Assembly (NCBI RefSeq): GCF_001294645.1
Contig: NZ_CP011868.1
Span: 310,001 to 374,000 of the forward strand
From: Pseudonocardia sp. HH130629-09
Lineage (GTDB): Bacteria; Actinomycetota; Actinomycetes; Mycobacteriales; Pseudonocardiaceae
Reading direction: 5' to 3'
Length of the DNA: 64,000 nt
Below, piece by piece: positions 1 through 10,706 of the stretch. Under the pieces are notes generated by a model. The model searched no databases, was not told the origin of the DNA, and worked only from the letters and a program-made list of their open reading frames with translations. Both the position numbers and the translations under genes were made by a program. Position 1 is the first letter of the stretch, and every line of letters starts with the position of its first letter.

Positions 1-330
1 CCGGATCCCGCGCCGAACCGGACGCGACCAGCGCCGGGCGGTCCACCGCCGGTGATCGGGCGCGGACGATCTTCACTTCTTCCGGTGACCGCATCCTGCG
101 GTGGGTGACGAACCGCTTGCCGACCGTGGTCGCCCCGTGGACGTGTTGCGGAGGGGTCCCGCGCAACCCGGAACTGTGCACGATCGTCTGATCTGGCATG
201 GAGCGACTCCCGTCGGCGAGTCCCGCTCGGATACGGTGGATCCGAGCCGATCTCAGCTGCGCGAACGCGGGTTGCTTCCACGATCGGATGACACTGCTGG
301 ATGCTCGTAACGCCTGGGCGGTTCCCCACG
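1..330. other. Gene-free region upstream of sigD
   Basis: No convincing coding sequence is visible here; the one short open frame (101-310) has no family resemblance and no ribosome site. The stretch holds a possible housekeeping -10 box TACGGT at 232-237, and before it a small inverted repeat GACTC-8 nt-GAGTC at 205-222. It is best read as the promoter region of the sigma factor gene that follows. Confidence 0.5.
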
Positions 331-332
331 AT
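307..332 (+). promoter_or_regulatory. Candidate SigD-type autoregulatory promoter overlapping the sigD start
   Basis: GTAACG at 307-312 and CGAT at 329-332 are separated by 16 nt. This matches the GTAACG / CGAT pattern I recall for mycobacterial SigD promoters. The -10 element overlaps the ATG at 331, so a transcript from here would start near 339 and could not use that ATG; the next in-frame ATG is at 376. The match is seen; its function is inference. Confidence 0.35.
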
Positions 333-906
333 GAGTGAATCAAGAGACGTTCCCGACGAGTGGATCGAAGCCGCCATGGCCGGCGACCGGTCCGCGGTCG
401 AGCGCGTTCTCGCCATGATTCGGCCCCTCGTCGTGCGCTACTGCCGCGCCCGCCTCGGGACCGACCGAGGGTCCGTCTCGGCGGACGACGTCGCCCAGGA
501 GGTCTGCGTGGCCGTGCTCACGGCGTTGCCGGGGTACCGGGTGCAAGGGCGCCCGTTCCTCGCCTTCGTCTACGGCATCGCGTCCCACAAGGTCATCGAC
601 GCGCACCGGGCTGCGTCCCGGAACCGCTCCGAACCGATGGCCGACGTGCCGGACCGCATGGAGTCCTCCGACGGCCCCGAGTCCCGGGCCCTGCAGGTGG
701 AACTGTCGCAGGAGATGTCCAAGCTCCTGGAGATCCTTCCGGAGAAGCATCGGGAGATCATCGTGTTGCGCGTGGTCGTGGGACTGTCCGCGGAGGAGAC
801 CGCGGCGGCTGTCGGCTCCACTCCGGGCGCCGTCCGCGTCGCCCAGCACCGGGCGCTGGCCCGGCTGAGGAAGATGATGAGTGAGCAGGTGGTCCGGGAT
901 GCGTGA
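331..906 (+). CDS. sigD: ECF RNA polymerase sigma factor SigD (ShbA-like)
   Basis: 191-aa ECF sigma factor. Region 2 lies near residues 25-95, with a core-binding stretch DDVAQEVCVAVL and the -10 recognition helix around FLAFVYGIASHKVIDAHR. Region 4 ends in a helix-turn-helix (LSAEETAAAVGSTPGAVRVAQHR). The order sigma factor / anti-sigma factor / DUF5319 / guaB / guaB3 matches M. tuberculosis Rv3414c-Rv3410c, which identifies it as SigD; the Streptomyces counterpart ShbA also sits beside guaB. The ATG at 331 is preferred over the ATG at 301 because the family N-terminus begins shortly before the conserved DEWI. The gene overlaps rsdA by 8 nt, consistent with coupled translation of sigma and anti-sigma factor. 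Likely role: transcription of housekeeping and envelope genes under nutrient limitation. Confidence 0.9.
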   Translation: MSESRDVPDEWIEAAMAGDRSAVERVLAMIRPLVVRYCRARLGTDRGSVSADDVAQEVCVAVLTALPGYRVQGRPFLAFVYGIASHKVIDAHRAASRNRSEPMADVPDRMESSDGPESRALQVELSQEMSKLLEILPEKHREIIVLRVVVGLSAEETAAAVGSTPGAVRVAQHRALARLRKMMSEQVVRDA

Positions 907-2086
907 CCAGGGTCCGCACGGTCCGGGCTCCCCCCCGCCCGGTGAGGGCTGGGAGCGTCCGCCCGCGCCGGTGACGCGTGGCCGCTTCGGCGAGCCGCGC
1001 CCGCCCCGTACCAACGGCCACTCCCACCCGCTCGGTCACCGGGGTCACCCGCTGCGGTTCGACGCGCACACCGTCCCGCAGCCGGTCGTGCGGCGGCACG
1101 CCGCCGGCGGCGACGACTGGGACGCCTTCGACGACATCGAGGACGAGGGCCCGGTCGACCTCGTCGAGCTCCAGGCCGACGACGAGCTGATCAACGCCCT
1201 GTCCTCCGGGCTCGGCGTGTCCGGGCCCGGCCGGCGCGGCTACGACGTCGACGACCACCTGGCCGCGATGCTCTCGTCGTGGAAGGACGGGGTCGACCGG
1301 GACCCGATCCCGCAGCTCGTCGACACCGACGAGGCCGTGCAGATCCTGCAGCCGGCGAAGCCGTCGCGGAAGGTCTCCTTCCTGCGCCCGCTCGCCGCCG
1401 CCGCGGCGGTCGCGGCGTGTGCGCTGGCCGTCGTGTCGATCAGCGCGCACGAGGCCCAGCCGGGCGACGCCCTGTGGGGGGTCTCCCGGGTGCTCTACAG
1501 CGAGCGCGCCGAGCAGGTGCAGGCGGCGGCCACGCTGCGCGAGGGCATCGAGCGGGTCAACGCCAAGCTCGCCGCCGGGGACACCGTCGGTGCGCAGCAG
1601 GAGCTCGCCGCGCTCGGCCCGCTGGTCGACCGCACCGCACCGGACGTGCGTGACGACTTCGAGCAGCAGAACCGCTTCCTGAGGCAGAAGGTCGCCGAGA
1701 CCCCGCCGGGCACACCGACCGACCCACGGTCGCCGCTGCGCGACGGGACCCCTGCCCCGCCGCCTCCGGTCACCGAGGGCGACGAGGACACCCCGACGCC
1801 GTCCCCGCCGCCGTCGGAGGGGACGACCACCCCGGGTGGTCCGACCTCGCCGGAGGGCACCACCGACCCGTCGGTGCTGAGCGGGCCGGGGGAGACGGCA
1901 CCCACCCCGGCGCCGTCGCCGTCGGAGACCTCGCCGACGACGGAGGGCCAGGCGGACCCGACGACCCCGACGACCTCGCCCACGACCCGGCCCACCGCGG
2001 CCGGGGAGGGACAGAGCGACCCGGCGGACGACACCACCCCGCCGTCGTCGACGACGACCGGCGCGGTGAGCAGCAGGCCGAACTGA
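899..2086 (+). CDS. rsdA: Anti-sigma-D factor RsdA, membrane anchored
   Basis: 395 aa. The ATG at 899 overlaps the sigD stop (ATGCGTGA), so sigma and anti-sigma factor are translationally coupled. The cytoplasmic N-terminal part carries an acidic stretch around residues 75-100 (DDWDAFDDIEDEGPVDLVEL) like the sigma-binding segment of mycobacterial RsdA. One transmembrane helix follows at about residues 161-181 (Ala/Val-rich, after KVSFLRPL). The extracytoplasmic part begins with a short helical region (QPGDALWGVSRVLYSERAEQ) and ends in about 130 residues rich in Pro, Thr and Ser, probably an unstructured cell-wall-spanning tail. In the family, regulated proteolysis of the anti-sigma factor releases SigD. 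The N-terminal extension before residue 60 is Pro/Gly-rich and not conserved. Confidence 0.85.
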   Translation: MRDQGPHGPGSPPPGEGWERPPAPVTRGRFGEPRPPRTNGHSHPLGHRGHPLRFDAHTVPQPVVRRHAAGGDDWDAFDDIEDEGPVDLVELQADDELINALSSGLGVSGPGRRGYDVDDHLAAMLSSWKDGVDRDPIPQLVDTDEAVQILQPAKPSRKVSFLRPLAAAAAVAACALAVVSISAHEAQPGDALWGVSRVLYSERAEQVQAAATLREGIERVNAKLAAGDTVGAQQELAALGPLVDRTAPDVRDDFEQQNRFLRQKVAETPPGTPTDPRSPLRDGTPAPPPPVTEGDEDTPTPSPPPSEGTTTPGGPTSPEGTTDPSVLSGPGETAPTPAPSPSETSPTTEGQADPTTPTTSPTTRPTAAGEGQSDPADDTTPPSSTTTGAVSSRPN

Positions 2087-2120
2087 CGCCGAACCGACGC
2101 GGTACGGCACGGAGCACGGC

Positions 2121-2154
2121 GAAGGGCCCCGGAGGATCTCCTCCGGGGCCCTTC
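2121..2154. terminator. Bidirectional hairpin terminator between rsdA and the DUF5319 gene
   Basis: A perfect 16-bp inverted repeat: GAAGGGCCCCGGAGGA at 2121-2136 pairs with 2139-2154 around a 2-nt centre. It lies between convergent genes and can serve both, as GC-rich hairpins without U-tracts commonly do in actinomycetes. Confidence 0.8.
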
Positions 2155-2179
2155 GTGTCTGGTGGGGGTCGCGCCGGGC

Positions 2180-4248
<2,069 letters not shown>

Positions 4249-4298
4249 TCACGGGGGCCCCAGCACCGCTCTGAGCAGCGCCGCTTAGGGTGGTGCCC

Positions 4299-5423
4299 GT
4301 GCGTGACCTCGTGGAGATCGGGATGGGCCGGGAGGCCCGTCGTGCCTACGACCTCGACCAGATCGAGATCGTCCCGTCGCGGCGGACCCGCAGCTCGAAG
4401 GCCGTCTCGACGGCCTGGCAGCTCGACGCCTACCGCTTCGACATCCCGCTGCTGACCCACCCCACCGACGCGGTGGTGTCGCCGGACTCGGCGGTGCGGA
4501 TCAGTGAGCTCGGCGGTCTGGGGGTGCTGAACGCGGAGGGTCTGTGGGCCCGGCACGCCGACCCGAAGGGCGCCCTGGAGCGCATCGTCGCGGCGGCCAC
4601 CGGCGACGAGCCGGACTCCGCGGTCGCCCTGCTGCAGGAGCTGCACCAGGCCCCCATCCAGCAGGACCTCATCACTGAGGCGCTGCGCCCGCTGCGCGAG
4701 GGATCGCACACGGTGGCCGCGCGGGTCAGCCCGCAGCGGGCCCGCGAGCTCACCCCGGCACTGCTCGCCGCCGGCGTCGAGGTCCTGATCGTGCAGGGCA
4801 CGATCGTCTCCGCCGAGCACGTCTCCGACGGTGAGCCGCTCAACCTGAAGGACTTCATCGCCGACCTGGACGTCCCGGTCGTCGCCGGCGGGGTGGGGGA
4901 CTACCGCACAGCACTGCACCTGATGCGCACCGGCGCGGCCGGCGTGATCGTCGGCTACGGGCAGTCCACCTCCACCACCACCGACGAGGTGCTGGGCGTG
5001 GGCGTCCCGATGGCGACCGCGATCGTCGACGCGGCGGCCGCGCGCCGCGACTACCTCGACGAGACCGGCGGCCGGTACGTCCACGTGATCGCCGACGGCG
5101 GCATCGGCACCTCCGGTGACATCGCCCGCGCGGTGGCCTGCGGTGCCGACGCGGTCATGCTCGGCGAGCAGCTCGCCGAGGCCGCCGAGGCCCCGGCCGA
5201 CGGGCTGTACTGGACCTCGTCGGCGGCGCACCCGTCGCTGCCGCGTTCGGAGGTCACCGGGCTCGCCCGCTCCGGGCGGACGCTGGAGCAGGTGCTGTTC
5301 GGCCCGACCGACAGCCCGTACGGGACCACGAACCTGTTCGGCGCGCTGCGGCGGGCGATGGCGAAGACCGGCTACTCCGACCTCAAGGAGTTCCAGCGGG
5401 TCGGGCTGAACCTGCGGACCTGA
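4299..5423 (+). CDS. guaB3: GuaB3 family IMPDH-like protein
   Basis: 374-aa paralogue of IMPDH without CBS domains, matching Rv3410c throughout (VEIGMGREARRAYDLDQIEI; VSTAWQLDAYRF; DETGGRYVHVIADGGIGTSG; DLKEFQRVGL). It keeps the barrel and phosphate-binding glycines (ADGGIGTSGDIARAVACGAD). At the position of the catalytic Cys loop it reads GYGQSTSTTTDEVLG, with Ser/Thr in place of Cys. Actinobacterial members are reported to lack IMPDH activity, although a cyanobacterial GuaB3 was reported active, so the reaction here is uncertain. The GTG at 4299 is chosen because AGGG lies about 8 nt before it and the conserved N-terminus VRDLVEIG follows. It is probably cotranscribed with guaB. Confidence 0.9.
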   Translation: MRDLVEIGMGREARRAYDLDQIEIVPSRRTRSSKAVSTAWQLDAYRFDIPLLTHPTDAVVSPDSAVRISELGGLGVLNAEGLWARHADPKGALERIVAAATGDEPDSAVALLQELHQAPIQQDLITEALRPLREGSHTVAARVSPQRARELTPALLAAGVEVLIVQGTIVSAEHVSDGEPLNLKDFIADLDVPVVAGGVGDYRTALHLMRTGAAGVIVGYGQSTSTTTDEVLGVGVPMATAIVDAAAARRDYLDETGGRYVHVIADGGIGTSGDIARAVACGADAVMLGEQLAEAAEAPADGLYWTSSAAHPSLPRSEVTGLARSGRTLEQVLFGPTDSPYGTTNLFGALRRAMAKTGYSDLKEFQRVGLNLRT

Positions 5424-5476
5424 GCGGTCCAGGCCGTGACCCTGGCCCACGAGCTGGGTTGTCGCCTGACCGGATC

Positions 5477-5971
5477 TCATCCCGCGGCGGTGACGGCGGC
5501 GACGAACTCCGCGGCCCGTTCCCGCAGCCCGGCCCGCCGCTCGTCGACGGTCGTGCCGGGGGCGGGCTTGAGTACGGCCGTCGCCGTCTCGACGCGGACG
5601 TGCTCGGCGCAGGCCAGGTCGGTGCAGATGTAGGTGCCGACGGTGTCGCCCTGGCGGCCCTTCGCGCCGGTGCGCGGCGCGGCGAACAGCGCGACCCCGC
5701 CGACGGAGTGCGTGGTCCGGCACAGCGCGCACATCGCGGCGGACCGGGCGCCGCCGGTCGCGGCGCGCAGGACGACACCGGCCGGGCCGTCGTCGGTCGG
5801 GACGAGCAGTACCCCGCGGTCGGGGGCCTTCGGATCACGCCAGCCGCGGACGTCGTCGAGCCGGTCCGGGTCCAGGTCGCGGACCCACGCGGGCAGGACC
5901 AGCCGCGTCGCCTCCCCCTTGGAACAGTTGGTGAGGGCGCGGCGGATCCGGGTCTCGGTCGGGCTGGTCAC
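5477..5971 (-). CDS. FBP domain protein (EF-G-binding/FusB-like zinc finger)
   Basis: 164-aa protein with the treble-clef zinc finger of the FBP family: Cys pair MCALCRT near residue 94 and the distal pair YICTDLAC near residue 128. The family includes FusB/FusC-type proteins that bind elongation factor G; actinobacterial members are mostly uncharacterised. The N-terminal region (TRIRRALTNCSKGEATRLVLP) is the conserved start of the family, so the GTG at 5971 is preferred to the ATG at 6052. A TAGCCT box just upstream on the minus strand would make the message leaderless. It converges on guaB3 with 53 nt between, and no strong terminator is visible there. Confidence 0.75.
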   Translation of the reverse strand: MTSPTETRIRRALTNCSKGEATRLVLPAWVRDLDPDRLDDVRGWRDPKAPDRGVLLVPTDDGPAGVVLRAATGGARSAAMCALCRTTHSVGGVALFAAPRTGAKGRQGDTVGTYICTDLACAEHVRVETATAVLKPAPGTTVDERRAGLRERAAEFVAAVTAAG

Positions 5972-6070
5972 GGCGGACGAGGCTAGGCGCCTCTGGTGAC
6001 GGCGGTCGAACGGGTTTCGCCGCGGTAGGTTCGGCGGTGACGCCGTCGTCATCCCGGGAGGGGCCCGCCG

Positions 6071-6515
6071 ATGAGCCGCCCCACCGCCGGAGCCGCCATG
6101 GGCGGCGGACGTGCCTTCGTCGACGCGACCGGGACCCCGGGACCCCGGTGCCGCTGCGCGGGCCGGTTGTGCGGGTGGTCGCGACCGATCCCCGGGTGGG
6201 GGAGCTGCTGCTGGAGCTGGGCGCGCAGCTGGTCGGCTGCGCGGGGACGCTCGACGGCGTCGACCCGGTCGGCGAGGACCGCAGCCCGGATCCGGAGGCG
6301 GTGCGGGCGCTGCGCCCGGACGCGATCGTCACCGGGACCGCCGGGGGCCGGTACGACCGACCCGACCCGACCCGGCCCTGCTCGGCCGGCTGCGCGACAT
6401 CGCGCCGACGGTCGCGGTCGACCTCGCGCGACGCGCGGCCAGCGCGGCGGACCTGCGGGCGCTGCTCGGGTCGGTGCCGCCGCCGCTGCGGTCGCGCGGG
6501 CGGCACGAGGAGTGA
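6071..6515 (+). pseudogene. Decayed ABC substrate-binding protein gene (siderophore type), two frameshifts, truncated
   Basis: Three frames joined give a periplasmic siderophore-binding-protein N-terminus: RAFVDATGTPVPLRGPVVRV, then LLLELGAQLVGCAGTL, then DPALLGRLRDIAPTVAVDL. The first break is an exact 8-bp tandem duplication (GGGACCCC at 6131-6138 and 6139-6146). The second lies in 5-bp repeats (CCCGA units around 6357-6373). Removing one 8-bp unit and one 5-bp unit restores a single frame from the ATG at 6071 (GGGAGG upstream) to the stop at 6513-6515. Even then the product is only about 143 aa, half the normal length, so the C-terminal lobe is missing. No permease or ATPase genes are adjacent. 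Confidence 0.75.
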
Positions 6516-6518
6516 GGG

Positions 6519-7358
6519 TCAGCCCGCCAGGACGGAGCGGACCCGGTCGGTGACGGCGGTCAGGTCGTCGCGCACCAGGTTCGCCTGCGTGGTGAACACC
6601 GACAGCTGGGACGGGTCCAGCGCGAGCGCCCCGGAGGTCCCCGCGGTGGCGGCGGCGGCGCCGTGGTCGAGCAGCGCGGCCCAGGACGTCTGGGCGGCGG
6701 CGTCGGGCACGGCGTCGTAGGCCCGCGCGGCGTCGACGGCGGTCCGCAGCCGTCCGCAGGCGACGGCGAGCGCCATCGCGTCCTGACGGCCCGCGGCGTC
6801 GGCGACCCGGGTGAAGCCGTCGCCGATCGCGGTGAGGTGGGTGAGGCCGCCGTTGTCGCGCCACGCCGTCATCGCGACGACCGGGTCCCCGGCCCACAGG
6901 CCGGTCCCGGCTGCGGACCCGACCAGCGACGCGGCGACGGTCTGCGGCAGCGGTGGGCCCTGCGGCACCGTCGCGCCGGACGCGGTCACGGTCTGCGGGG
7001 TGGGCAGCGGCGAGGTCGCCGACGGGGTCATGATCAGCCCTGCGGCGGCGATCGCCGCGGTGCCGGTGGCGGCGGCGCAGAGGAATACCGGCAGGACCCG
7101 GGCCCGGAACGCGCGGGCCCGGGGGACGACCGGTACCGCGGTCTCCCGGGCCGGCTCCGCGGCCACGGGTTCGTCGACGGGGGCCAGCGTGGGGGCCGTG
7201 ATGGAGGCCGCGGTGGGCGCTGCGGCCGGACGGGCCTCCTGCTCCGGCGCGGAGCGCTGGGCGGGGACGAGCGGCACGACGGTGGTGGTGCCGTCGACGG
7301 CCGGGTCGGCGGGGGTATCGCCGGTGCCGGTGGTGTGGCCGGTCGGGGTGGTGGCCAT
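6519..7358 (-). CDS. Hypothetical single-pass membrane protein
   Basis: 279 aa; I do not recognise a family. The first 80 residues are Ala/Pro/Thr-rich and probably disordered and cytoplasmic. A basic stretch (RARAFRAR) precedes one transmembrane helix at about residues 88-110. The extracytoplasmic part (about residues 135-279) is helical and Ala-rich, with segments VVAMTAWRDNGGLTHLTAIG and LDPSQLSVFTTQANLVRDD, and resembles small secreted helical domains of actinomycetes. The stop is only 3 nt from the end of the preceding pseudogene on the other strand. Divergent from guaA with a 168-nt gap. Confidence 0.65.
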   Translation of the reverse strand: MATTPTGHTTGTGDTPADPAVDGTTTVVPLVPAQRSAPEQEARPAAAPTAASITAPTLAPVDEPVAAEPARETAVPVVPRARAFRARVLPVFLCAAATGTAAIAAAGLIMTPSATSPLPTPQTVTASGATVPQGPPLPQTVAASLVGSAAGTGLWAGDPVVAMTAWRDNGGLTHLTAIGDGFTRVADAAGRQDAMALAVACGRLRTAVDAARAYDAVPDAAAQTSWAALLDHGAAAATAGTSGALALDPSQLSVFTTQANLVRDDLTAVTDRVRSVLAG

Positions 7359-7514
7359 CGGGGCGTGCCTCCAGGTCGTACGGTGCCGTCATCCCCCCAT
7401 CGGAGCAACCGGGCCTCGTCGTTACGCCGCACGCCTGCGGCCGGGCGGGGATCATCAGGATCGACGAGACGGTGCCGGGGCGGTACGGACGGCGGGTGAC
7501 CTGCGTCGCCCGTT

Positions 7515-7520
7515 TACCCT
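7515..7520 (+). promoter_or_regulatory. -10 box of guaA, probably leaderless
   Basis: TACCCT lies 6 nt before the GTG start at 7527. That spacing puts the transcription start at or next to the first base of the start codon, typical of leaderless actinobacterial genes. No ribosome-binding site is seen. Confidence 0.6.
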
Positions 7521-7526
7521 GGTCGT

Positions 7527-9077
7527 GTGCAGACCCCGACCGTCCTCGTCGTGGACTACGGCGCCCAGTACGCGCAGCTCATCGCCCGTCGTGTCCGCGA
7601 GGCGGACGTCTACTCCGAGATCGTGCCCGCCTCCCTGCCCGTCGCCGAGATCGTGGCCCGCGAGCCCGCCGCGGTGATCCTCTCCGGGGGACCCGCGAGC
7701 GTGTACGCCGAGGGCGCCCCCGCGGTCGACCCGGCGCTGTTCGAGGCGGGCATCCCGGTGTTCGGCATGTGCTACGGCTTCCAGGCGATGGCCCGCGCGC
7801 TGGGCGGCGAGGTCGCTCACGACGGCACCCGCGAGTACGGCCGCACCGAGGTCGCGCTCACCGGCACCCCCGGCACGCTGCACGACGGCCTGCCGCGCAC
7901 GCACCCGGTGTGGATGAGCCACGGGGACTCGGTGACCGCGGCGCCGGCGGGCTTCACCGTCACCGCCTCCACCGACCGGGTCGCGGTCGCCGCGTTCGAG
8001 GACGCCGAGCGGCGCCTCGCCGGCGTGCAGTACCACCCGGAGGTCGGCCACTCCCCGCACGGCCAGGAGGTGCTCCGCCGGTTCCTGCACGACGTCGCGG
8101 GCATCCGCTCGTCCTGGACGACGGCGTCGATCATCGACGACACCGTGGAGGCGATCCGCGCCCAGGTCGGCGACGGTCGCGCGATCTGCGGGCTGTCCGG
8201 CGGGGTCGACTCCGCGGTCGCCGCCGCTCTCGTCCAGCGCGCCATCGGTGACCGGCTGACCTGCGTGTTCGTCGACCACGGACTGATGCGGTCGGGCGAG
8301 CGCGAGCAGGTCGAGAAGGACTTCGTCGCCGCCACCGGCGCGACCCTGCACGTCGCCGACGCCGCCGACCGGTTCCTCGACGCGCTCGCCGGGGTCACCG
8401 AGCCCGAGCAGAAGCGCAAGATCATCGGCCGGGAGTTCATCCGGGTCTTCGAGGCGGCCACGGCGGAGGTCGTCGCCGACCACCACGTCGGGTTCCTCGT
8501 GCAGGGGACGCTGTACCCGGACGTCGTGGAGTCCGGCGGCGGTGACGGCACCGCGGTCATCAAGAGCCACCACAACGTCGGCGGGCTGCCCGATGACATC
8601 GAGTTCGAGCTCGTCGAGCCGCTCCGCGCGCTGTTCAAGGACGAGGTCCGGATGGTCGGCGCCGAGCTGGGGCTGCCCGAGGTCATCGTCGGACGCCAGC
8701 CGTTCCCCGGCCCCGGCCTGGGCATCCGCATCATCGGCGAGGTCACCCGCGACCGGCTGGAGACCCTGCGCGCCGCGGACGCGATCGCCCGCGAGGAGCT
8801 GACCGCCGCCGGGCTGGACCGCGAGATCTGGCAGTGCCCGGTGGTGCTGCTGGCCGACGTCCGCAGCGTCGGCGTGCAGGGCGACGGCCGCACGTACGGC
8901 CACCCGATCGTCCTGCGCCCGGTGTCCAGCGAGGACGCGATGACCGCGGACTGGACCCGGCTGCCCTACGACGTCGTCGAGCGGATCTCGACCCGGATCA
9001 CGAACGAGGTGTCCGAGGTCAACCGGGTGGTCGTCGACGTGACGAGCAAGCCCCCGGGCACCATCGAGTGGGAGTGA
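7527..9077 (+). CDS. guaA: GMP synthase (glutamine-hydrolysing)
   Basis: 516 aa, full length. It converts XMP to GMP using ATP and ammonia from glutamine, completing the pathway begun by guaB. The N-terminal class I glutamine amidotransferase domain has the nucleophile in GMCYGFQ (Cys82) and the His-Glu pair in [11 protein letters not shown]. The ATP pyrophosphatase domain follows with the P-loop SGGVDS at residues 224-229 and the XMP-binding/dimerisation domain ([25 protein letters not shown]-terminal KPPGTIEWE). The GTG at 7527 begins the conserved [22 protein letters not shown] strong hairpin follows the stop. Confidence 0.98.
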   Translation: MQTPTVLVVDYGAQYAQLIARRVREADVYSEIVPASLPVAEIVAREPAAVILSGGPASVYAEGAPAVDPALFEAGIPVFGMCYGFQAMARALGGEVAHDGTREYGRTEVALTGTPGTLHDGLPRTHPVWMSHGDSVTAAPAGFTVTASTDRVAVAAFEDAERRLAGVQYHPEVGHSPHGQEVLRRFLHDVAGIRSSWTTASIIDDTVEAIRAQVGDGRAICGLSGGVDSAVAAALVQRAIGDRLTCVFVDHGLMRSGEREQVEKDFVAATGATLHVADAADRFLDALAGVTEPEQKRKIIGREFIRVFEAATAEVVADHHVGFLVQGTLYPDVVESGGGDGTAVIKSHHNVGGLPDDIEFELVEPLRALFKDEVRMVGAELGLPEVIVGRQPFPGPGLGIRIIGEVTRDRLETLRAADAIAREELTAAGLDREIWQCPVVLLADVRSVGVQGDGRTYGHPIVLRPVSSEDAMTADWTRLPYDVVERISTRITNEVSEVNRVVVDVTSKPPGTIEWE

Positions 9078-9096
9078 GCCGGGGCCCGACGTAACA

Positions 9097-9126
9097 GGGG
9101 CGGGGCCGATGTCTCGGCCCCGCCCC
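9097..9126. terminator. Hairpin terminator after guaA
   Basis: Perfect 13-bp stem: GGGGCGGGGCCGA at 9097-9109 pairs with 9114-9126; the loop is TGTC. It starts 20 nt after the guaA stop. Confidence 0.8.
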
Positions 9127-9233
9127 GGCCAGCCCGGGCCTGTGCGGTGTCCGACCCCGTCGGACGCCGCTGCCACGCGGGCGGCAACGGGTCCGGCGGC
9201 GCTCCCCAGCCCGCCGGCTCCCGTGATGACCCT

Positions 9234-9440
9234 TTAGTCGTCCGATGTGGCCCGGGAGTTACGCACGCTCGCCATCAGGAATGCGATCCCCACCACAACC
9301 GCGGTCCCGGCGAGCATCCAGCGCAGGTCGACGACCTCCCAGGGGGCGATCCCGAGGACCCCGCACACGGCGACCAGCAGCGACAGGATCCCGGCGACGA
9401 GGGCGAACGGGTCGGTGGGACGGACGAGCGGGCTATCCAC
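9234..9440 (-). CDS. Small membrane protein translationally coupled to the PspC protein
   Basis: 68 aa with two hydrophobic segments (FALVAGILSLLVAVCGVLGI and WMLAGTAVVVGIAFLMAS) separated by an Asp/Trp-containing turn. No family is recognised with certainty; small two-helix proteins of this kind often accompany PspC genes in actinobacteria. The GTG at 9440 overlaps the stop of the upstream PspC gene by 8 nt (GTGGATAG), a strong sign of coupled translation and of this start. Confidence 0.7.
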   Translation of the reverse strand: MDSPLVRPTDPFALVAGILSLLVAVCGVLGIAPWEVVDLRWMLAGTAVVVGIAFLMASVRNSRATSDD

Positions 9441-10674
9441 GGGTGACCTCCACGGTTCCCAGCTCGGCCCGCAGGTCGAGCTCCAGCACCCGGCCACCGG
9501 GTCCGTCCGGGCCGGGGTCGTTCACGGTCAGGTCCACGTTCTGCCCGGTGCGCGTCTGTCCGTCGACGGTCAGGTCGCCGGTGCCGACCGAGCTGCGGAC
9601 GAGCAGGTCGGCGTCACGCGGGACCCGGACCTGCACCGCACCCGCGCCGACCTCCGCCCGGGTGCGGACGGGCCCGGTCGCGCCGGGCGTCGCGGTGAGG
9701 TCGAGGCGGGTCAGGTCGAGCTCGACGGCGCCGGTGCCCCGCCGGTACTCCGGGGCGAGCGCGGCCGCGGTCGTCGGGGCCTCGACGGTCTCCCCGATGC
9801 CACCGCGCACGGCCCATCCGTCGGGGCCGACGGCGTCGTTGAGCGGGATGGTGGCCGCGGTGACGAGCGCGAGCAGCACCGAGAAGGGCACCAGCCAGCG
9901 TCCGGCGCGTCGCAGCGCACCGACGACCAGCCCGATCCCGACGACGGCGAGCGCGGCCCCCGGGACGGCCGAGGCCGGCACCGCCCCCGGTGCGGCCAGG
10001 GCGAGCCCGCCGACCATCCCGGCGACGACCAGCGACACGGCCAGCGTGATCGGCGTCAGCGACGACCGGGGGGCCGGCGGCGGACCCGGCTCCGGGCCCG
10101 GTTCGGGCAGGTCCCAGGCGAACGGGGCAACGCCGAGCGGATCCCAGGCCGGTGGTGCAGCCTGCGCGACGGTGGGGGCGTGCGGGTCCGCGACCCACGG
10201 CACCACGGGTGTGGGCGCCGCGGCGGCCTCCCGGGCCCCGGGCCGGTTCCCCCGGGTCACGTGCAGCGTGACGAGCAGTGCGATGGTGACGGCGGCGGGG
10301 ATCACCCGGTCGCTGGACAGCACCAGCGGGACGGCCAGCAGCGCGGCCATGACCAGCAGCGCCACCGACAGCGCGGAGGACGGTCCGTTGCGCGGCGGGA
10401 CGGGGCTGCCGGGCGGCCCGGCGTCCGGCAGGACCGCGCAGCCCGCCAGGTAGAGCGGGATCCCGGGGCCGACGATCGCCGCGACGACGAACCCCACCCG
10501 GACCAGCGTCGGGTCGATCTCGTAGCGGCGCGCGATCGCGGCGGAGACCCCGGCGAGCTTGCGGTCGTCGCGCGGACGCAGGGGCCGGGAGTCCCACATG
10601 TCGCGCAGGGTGTTCCGGGCCGTCGTTGCGGCCGAGGGTGGTCGGTCGCTCCCGGGCAGCTGCGTCTCGTTCAT
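9433..10674 (-). CDS. PspC domain multi-pass membrane protein with LiaF-like C-terminus
   Basis: 413 aa. A PspC domain lies at about residues 30-85 (RPRDDRKLAGVSAAIARRYEIDPTLVRVGFVV). A Gly/Pro linker and several transmembrane helices (about residues 105-150 and 215-290) follow. The C-terminal 110 residues (AVELDLTRL; TRAEVGAGAVQVRVPRDADL; GDLTVDG) form a beta-rich domain like those of LiaF/DUF4097 proteins. Such proteins sense or buffer envelope stress. The gene is divergent from a PspC-type histidine kinase and its regulator, and overlaps the small membrane gene downstream. The ATG at 10674 is chosen; a CAGGCT box 7 nt upstream suggests a leaderless message. The frame continues upstream into the kinase gene but has no better start. 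Confidence 0.8.
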   Translation of the reverse strand: MNETQLPGSDRPPSAATTARNTLRDMWDSRPLRPRDDRKLAGVSAAIARRYEIDPTLVRVGFVVAAIVGPGIPLYLAGCAVLPDAGPPGSPVPPRNGPSSALSVALLVMAALLAVPLVLSSDRVIPAAVTIALLVTLHVTRGNRPGAREAAAAPTPVVPWVADPHAPTVAQAAPPAWDPLGVAPFAWDLPEPGPEPGPPPAPRSSLTPITLAVSLVVAGMVGGLALAAPGAVPASAVPGAALAVVGIGLVVGALRRAGRWLVPFSVLLALVTAATIPLNDAVGPDGWAVRGGIGETVEAPTTAAALAPEYRRGTGAVELDLTRLDLTATPGATGPVRTRAEVGAGAVQVRVPRDADLLVRSSVGTGDLTVDGQTRTGQNVDLTVNDPGPDGPGGRVLELDLRAELGTVEVTRG

Positions 10675-10706
10675 GGCGTCGAGCCTGCCGTCCGGGCGGG
10701 CCCCGG

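Noticed and set aside
101..310. 69-aa open frame before sigD
   Set aside because: No family resemblance, no ribosome site, Arg-rich composition typical of chance frames in GC-rich DNA.
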